Below, piece by piece: positions 54,289-58,093 of a stretch of DNA of 58,093 bases. The DNA is from an uncultured Erysipelotrichaceae bacterium (GTDB taxonomy: Bacteria; Bacillota_I; Bacilli_A; RF39; UBA660). The stretch lies in NCBI GenBank assembly GCA_902761685.1, contig CACWLI010000009.1, forward strand, positions 1 through 58,093, given 5' to 3'. Made by a program: the position numbers and the translations under genes. Within the stretch, counting starts at the first letter, position 1; every line of letters starts with the position of its first letter. The notes under the pieces were generated by a model. The model saw only the letters and a program-made list of their open reading frames with translations, was not told the DNA's origin and searched no databases.

Positions 54289-54525
54289 AATAAAAAAAAT
54301 CTTATCCCTATAGGATAAGATTATATAATAAACTTATTTTGCCACCCATATACCATCATATATGTCTTATTTTAACGGTTAAGCTCCGTACCTCTCTACT
54401 TATTTCAAGAAGTCTCTCATTGGTCCATTCATTATCATAAATTATGAAATATTTCACCAAACTATTTCTCTCTAAAATAATTTATTTTGATAATTACTAC
54501 TCCAAATCAACAATTTATCTATTTA
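54289..54525 (-). promoter_or_regulatory. T-box leader of trpS
   Basis: Conserved GGGTGGCA (54341-54350, a variant of the T-box core), specifier TGG at 54425-54427 in GAATGGACCAATGAG (same context as GACACCATGAG in the aspS leader), and a terminator AATCTTATCC/GGATAAGATT with eight T (54289-54323). This accounts for the 340 bases between trpS and the next gene. Confidence 0.85.
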
Positions 54526-54526
54526 C

Positions 54527-54555
54527 ATAATACCATATTTATTTACTAATTTCAA
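54527..54555 (-). promoter_or_regulatory. Promoter of the trpS T-box
   Basis: Minus strand TTGAAA, 17 bases, TATTAT; the -35 overlaps the stop of the 54552 gene. Confidence 0.65.
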
Positions 54556-54920
54556 ATTCTTTTTTTATCTTCATCAGTTTCAGTTAATGTTGAAGTGATT
54601 TCCTCTAAAAAAAGATTCTCTATTTTAGCATGTGCACTCTTAAATGCAGGATCATTTATATTATTTAAATCAGGTAATGTTTTTATTAATTCATCTACTT
54701 TATTTTGTCTCATAGCACTAATTAATACCTGACTAGAATAACCATTCAAAAAACTAGCTATTGCTATTTCAAAAACAACATCTGCATCTTTATCTATTAA
54801 TTCATTAAATCTTTCCCATTCTTCAAAAGTAAAAATAATTTTTCCATAATAGTACCACCAATGATTTAATAGTTGTTTCTTTTCTTCATCTGTATATTCA
54901 TTCCATTTTTTAGTTTCCAT
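54552..54920 (-). CDS. Hypothetical protein
   Basis: 122 residues from the ATG at 54920 (GGGGGGTATT upstream); a longer frame from 54959 has no site. Not recognised. The first part is Trp/Tyr-rich (WNEYTDEEKKQLLNHWWYYY), then helices. No signal peptide. TGA stop. It lies between the NfnL-like gene and trpS, with a terminator separating it from the NfnSL pair. Confidence 0.75.
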   Translation of the reverse strand: METKKWNEYTDEEKKQLLNHWWYYYGKIIFTFEEWERFNELIDKDADVVFEIAIASFLNGYSSQVLISAMRQNKVDELIKTLPDLNNINDPAFKSAHAKIENLFLEEITSTLTETDEDKKRI

Positions 54921-54956
54921 AATACCCCCCAAATAAATTGGCTTTATTATAACATA

Positions 54957-54987
54957 CAATTAAAAAAATAGCAAATAATTGCTATTT
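54957..54987 (-). terminator. Intrinsic terminator after the NfnL-like gene
   Basis: AAATAGCAA/TTGCTATTT stem plus seven T on the minus strand. Confidence 0.8.
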
Positions 54988-56340
54988 TAATGTTTCTATT
55001 ATTTTAGAGGCGGCTTTCTTACCTGCTTCCATAGCAAGTATTACAGTAGCTGAACCAGTTACAGCATCTCCTCCTGCATATACATTATCTAAAGATGTCT
55101 TTGTATCTTCTGCAAATATTAATCCTTTTTCAGTTAACTCAATATTTGTGCCTTTAACAGCTTCATGATTTGGTCCTGTTCCAAGAGCCATAACAACCAT
55201 ATCACATTTCACTTCATGTATACTTGATTCATCTTCAACGACTCCTCTTCTTCCATCCTCTCCTTTACTAGTTAATGTCATATTAACAACTCTCATACCA
55301 ATAACATTATTATTTTCATCAGTTAATATTTCTTTAGGATTAGTAAGTAAATCAAATATTACACCTTCTTCTTGTGCATGTTCAACTTCAATTTTACGAG
55401 CTGGTAATTCTTCCATACTTCTTCTATACATTAGATGAGTTTCAATTCCAAGTCTTTTAAGTGATCTTACTGCATCCATTGCAACATTACCACCACCAAT
55501 TATATATGCAATCTTAGCATTTTTAATTGGAGTTTTACTATCACTTTTATATGCACTCATTAGATTTATACGAGTAAGTATTTCATTAGCAGAAAACACA
55601 CCATTAGCATTTTCTCCAGGTATATCCATAAACTTTGGAAGTCCTGCTCCTGTAGAAATAAATACAGCATCATTTTCTTGTCTTAACTCTTCAATAGTAA
55701 GAGCATTTCCAACAGGTACGTCTGTTTTAATAATTACACCTAATTTTTTTAAACTATCTATTTCTCTTTTTACTATTTTCTTTGGAAGTCTAAATTCTGG
55801 AATACCATATGTTAATACTCCTCCAGCTTTATGTAACACTTCATAAATAGTAACATCAAATCCAGCCTTAGCTAAATCTCCTGCACAAGTAAGTCCTGCT
55901 GGTCCACTTCCAACAATAGCAACCTTTTTACAATTTCTAACTATTACATCTTCTGATACATATCCATTATTCATAGCAGTATCAGCAACATATCTTTCTA
56001 AACTACCTATAGCAATAGCATCACTTTTAATACCTTTTATACACATTTTTTCGCATTGACGTTCCTGAGGACAAACTCTCCCACAAACAGCAGGTAGTGA
56101 TGATGAGTTTAATATTACTTCATAAGCTTTATTAATATCATTTTCACGAATATATTTAATAAATTCAGGAATTGCTATACTAACTGGACATCCAGTCATA
56201 CATCTAGGATTTTTACATTGTAAACATCTATTTGCTTCACTAAGTGCTTCCTCTTTTGTATAACCAAGTTCAACTTCATCAAAATTATGAATTCTTTCTT
56301 CTTTAGGTTGTACTTTCATTTTTATTTTACTATCATTCAT
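54982..56340 (-). CDS. NfnL-like (glutamate synthase small subunit family) flavoprotein
   Basis: 452 residues. N-terminal cysteines for two 4Fe-4S clusters (CLQCKNPRCMTGCPV, VCGRVCPQERQCEKMC), FAD-binding VAIVGSGPAGLTCAGDLAKA, and NADPH-binding IIGGGNVAMDAVRSLKRLG. This domain order is shared by GltD and NfnL/SudA; coupling with the next gene supports the latter, which transfers electrons between NAD(P)H and ferredoxin by flavin-based bifurcation in Bacillota. AGGAGG precedes the ATG. Overlaps the upstream gene by eight bases. gltB is absent. Confidence 0.85.
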   Translation of the reverse strand: MNDSKIKMKVQPKEERIHNFDEVELGYTKEEALSEANRCLQCKNPRCMTGCPVSIAIPEFIKYIRENDINKAYEVILNSSSLPAVCGRVCPQERQCEKMCIKGIKSDAIAIGSLERYVADTAMNNGYVSEDVIVRNCKKVAIVGSGPAGLTCAGDLAKAGFDVTIYEVLHKAGGVLTYGIPEFRLPKKIVKREIDSLKKLGVIIKTDVPVGNALTIEELRQENDAVFISTGAGLPKFMDIPGENANGVFSANEILTRINLMSAYKSDSKTPIKNAKIAYIIGGGNVAMDAVRSLKRLGIETHLMYRRSMEELPARKIEVEHAQEEGVIFDLLTNPKEILTDENNNVIGMRVVNMTLTSKGEDGRRGVVEDESSIHEVKCDMVVMALGTGPNHEAVKGTNIELTEKGLIFAEDTKTSLDNVYAGGDAVTGSATVILAMEAGKKAASKIIETLK

Positions 56341-57181
56341 TTTTAGTACCTCCTAATAATTGTTTCATATTTTCTAATTTTATTTTTTCTTCTTCTTTAT
56401 ATATATTCATTCTTTTTAATGCAGAATCAAAATCAACTTTATGACCATCAAATTCTGGTCCATGAATACATGCAAATCTAGGTTTTCCATCTACCATACA
56501 TCTACAAGCTCCACACATTCCACTACCATCAACCATTATTGGATTCATACTAACAATAGTCTGTAAATTATACTTTTTAGTAAGTTCACAAACATTTTTC
56601 ATCATAATAACCGGTCCGATAGCAACACATATATCATAATTATTTATCATTCTTTCAAGTGGTCCAGTAACAAATCCTTCTTCACCAAAAGATCCATCAT
56701 TACTTGTATAGTAAACATTATTAGCTGATGCTTCTAACTTATCTGTTATTATAAAAACATCTTTACTTCTTGCTCCATAGATTACATCTACATTTAATCC
56801 ATGATTTCTTAAATGTTTAACTTGAGCATACACAGGAGCTACTCCTACACCACCAGCAACATAAACAATTCTTTTATCTTTATATTTTTCAGGATTTGCA
56901 CATATTTCATTTCCATTACCAAGTGGTCCAGATACACTAAACAATCTATCAGTAACATGAGTAAGTTCTAAAGTTGATGCTCCAACTACTTGATAAATCA
57001 AATAAAGTAATCCTTTCTCTTTATCAAAATCATATAAAGTTAGTGGAACTCTTTCACTATCCTCATAAGCCATAACAATACAAAATTGCCCTGGTATTGC
57101 ATTCTTAATTACATGTGGTGCTTCTATAAGCATCTCATAAGTATCATCATTTAATGGTTTATTATATAAAACTTTATACAT
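56333..57181 (-). CDS. NfnS-like ferredoxin-NADP oxidoreductase subunit
   Basis: 282 residues from the ATG at 57181 (AGAGGTGA upstream). FAD-binding PGQFCIVMAYEDSERVPL, FNR-like VYVAGGVGVAPVYAQ, and a C-terminal 2Fe-2S site SGMCGACRCMVDGKPRFAC with the NfnS ending HGPEFDGHKVDF. With the NfnL-like gene it should form a heterodimer for electron transfer with ferredoxin and NADP. The upstream region is short and its promoter was not identified. Confidence 0.87.
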   Translation of the reverse strand: MYKVLYNKPLNDDTYEMLIEAPHVIKNAIPGQFCIVMAYEDSERVPLTLYDFDKEKGLLYLIYQVVGASTLELTHVTDRLFSVSGPLGNGNEICANPEKYKDKRIVYVAGGVGVAPVYAQVKHLRNHGLNVDVIYGARSKDVFIITDKLEASANNVYYTSNDGSFGEEGFVTGPLERMINNYDICVAIGPVIMMKNVCELTKKYNLQTIVSMNPIMVDGSGMCGACRCMVDGKPRFACIHGPEFDGHKVDFDSALKRMNIYKEEEKIKLENMKQLLGGTKNE

Positions 57182-57256
57182 ATATTCACCTCTATTATGC
57201 ATTATAAGTTTATCATATCTTTACCCTTTTATCAATTAACAAGTATCTATTTTTTG

Positions 57257-57285
57257 TTGAATTTAAAATAAGTGTGTATTATAAT
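57257..57285 (+). promoter_or_regulatory. Promoter of the WXG-like operon
   Basis: TTGAAT, 17 bases, TATAAT on the plus strand, 22 bases upstream of the ATG at 57308. Confidence 0.8.
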
Positions 57286-57307
57286 AAAAATAGAGGGAAG
57301 ATTAGAT

Positions 57308-57610
57308 ATGAACCACGTATTATCAGATGAAGAGATTTGGACAATTAGAACTGAATTAGATAATTTTGATGCAGAAGGAATAAATTTTTATGCTATTGCT
57401 CTTCAAAGTGCATTAGACGCATTTAAAGATGAAGCTGTTGTACAAAGTTTATTTGCATCAGGAAAGTTAGGAGCAAAAACAAGAGAACAACTTGAAGGTT
57501 TTCTTAATATTATTAAAAGATTAAGAGAAACATATAATGGTGAAACAGGACTAGTTAATAGTACAAGATTATACTTAGATAGAATTGAAAAAGCAAACGC
57601 AGGAAATTAG
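57308..57610 (+). CDS. Small helical WXG100-like protein
   Basis: 100 residues from the ATG at 57308 (GAGGGAAGATTAGAT upstream), the typical WXG100 length, no signal peptide, all helical. No W-x-G is present; GKLGAKTREQLEGFLN sits at the turn position. Followed 11 bases later by another helical gene, and the rest of the operon runs off the edge. Called WXG100-like on size, fold and context; could be another coiled-coil family. Confidence 0.5.
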   Translation: MNHVLSDEEIWTIRTELDNFDAEGINFYAIALQSALDAFKDEAVVQSLFASGKLGAKTREQLEGFLNIIKRLRETYNGETGLVNSTRLYLDRIEKANAGN

Positions 57611-57621
57611 GAGGTTAAAAA

Positions 57622-57975
57622 ATGCAAAACTCATCAATTGACTTATTAAAACAATCATTAAATTTTTTCAAAATGAATTATAATGATGGCCAAAATGAAG
57701 TAAATGGACTTGGTGCTGGAGCACAAAGAACTAAACATATAGCTCAAATACTATCAAGTGTTAATAAAAACTTATCAGATGGATGGTATAATATTAGTGA
57801 TAGTATTAATCAATTAGATATAAAATCAAAAGAATTTGTAAATAACTTTGTAACCGTTATAGAAGCATATATAGAAGAAGTTGAAAGAGCTGAAAATCCA
57901 GAAATTCAAGCTGTTGAAGAAGTTAATAAGAAAACTCAAGAAATCAATAGTGAAATTGATGCTTTATTTGGATAA
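57622..57975 (+). CDS. Small helical WXG100-like protein, second gene
   Basis: 117 residues. A helix-turn-helix hairpin with LSDGWYNISDSINQL near residue 50 (W-Y-N at the W-x-G position), then NNFVTVIEAYIEEVERAE, compatible with the Y-x-x-x-[DE] C-terminal export signal of WXG100 partners. AGGAGGTTAAAAA precedes the ATG. Together with its neighbour it could be a secreted heterodimer. No T7SS ATPase is in the window. Confidence 0.55.
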   Translation: MQNSSIDLLKQSLNFFKMNYNDGQNEVNGLGAGAQRTKHIAQILSSVNKNLSDGWYNISDSINQLDIKSKEFVNNFVTVIEAYIEEVERAENPEIQAVEEVNKKTQEINSEIDALFG

Positions 57976-58082
57976 TTAAAAACACTAGCATTTGTGAACT
58001 GCATCCTTTAGAGTAGACATCATAAAAAAGACAGTTTAATAAAAAAGTGATAGAATACACTTCCGAAAGGAGGTGTTTTTCT

Positions 58083-58093
58083 ATGGCTTCAAA
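58083..58093 (+). CDS. Start of a further gene (truncated)
   Basis: ATG GCT TCA AA at the right edge, preceded by AAAGGAGGTGTTTTTCT, a very strong ribosome site. Only the first three codons are visible, so no product can be assigned. It is in line with the two WXG-like genes but about 107 bases after them. Confidence 0.6.

Overview
This 58 kb window is AT-rich chromosomal DNA that I place in a low-GC Bacillota lineage, most likely a Bacilli-related gut-type organism. Reasons: standard code with TAA/TAG stops and rare TGA stops; Bacilli-type gene pairs (recU-ponA, sirA-yneF, gerE near gerM, mraZ-rsmH-ftsL-pbpB); T-box leaders on aspS and trpS; and spore-related genes (sirA, gerM, gerE, spoIIIAH). 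Genus and species cannot be read from the sequence. Most genes are on the minus strand.

Layout. 1-1.6 kb: a type VII-like exported protein cut by the window edge. 1.6-6.6 kb: yqeY, rpsU, a serpin-hpt operon on the plus strand, an HNH-like gene, and rpsB-tsf. 6.7-8.0 kb: two tandem VirB2-like membrane proteins. 8.1-11.5 kb: recU-ponA. 11.5-16.9 kb: nth-dnaD-cca, hup, an unknown gene, topA. 17-21.4 kb: an operon of a large surface protein, a WXG/LXG-like helical protein, an M23 peptidase with a VirB2-like membrane domain, and an unknown. 21.4-21.7 kb: a manganese riboswitch with promoter and terminator but no downstream gene. 21.7-26.4 kb: a SipW/TasA-like secretion operon. 26.5-37.5 kb: a split division and cell wall cluster (ftsW, mraY ... 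pbpB, ftsL, rsmH, mraZ) interrupted by holA, an RnfC-like protein, a pilin carrying three dockerin repeats, and sirA-yneF. 38-42 kb: hemW, two sigma factors, tlyA. 42.2-45.3 kb: a T7SS-like protein with an NlpC/P60 domain, and an unknown. 45.3-46.0 kb: tRNA-Arg, a displaced 3' tRNA copy, and a small hydrophobic toxin-like gene between them. 46-54.5 kb: aspS, gerM, gerE, spoIIIAH, an Hpt-receiver protein, an autoregulated HTH gene, a shortened Rel protein behind a leader-peptide/terminator, and trpS. 54.5-57.2 kb: an unknown and an NfnSL-like pair. 57.3 kb to end: two small helical proteins and the first codons of a third gene, resembling the start of a WXG100-type operon.

How the parts fit together. 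Housekeeping genes make up about half the window. The rest is concerned with the cell surface and secretion: several T7SS-like substrates but no T7SS ATPase; VirB2-like membrane domains; two peptidoglycan hydrolases; a dedicated ER-type signal peptidase with its likely substrates; and a pilin-dockerin fusion. RNA-level control is rich: two T-boxes, an orphan Mn riboswitch, a likely attenuator before rel, four MraZ boxes, and a hairpin before rpsB. The most unusual items are the pilin-dockerin protein, the synthetase-defective-looking Rel with its leader peptide, the orphan riboswitch, and the T7-like/M23 operon.
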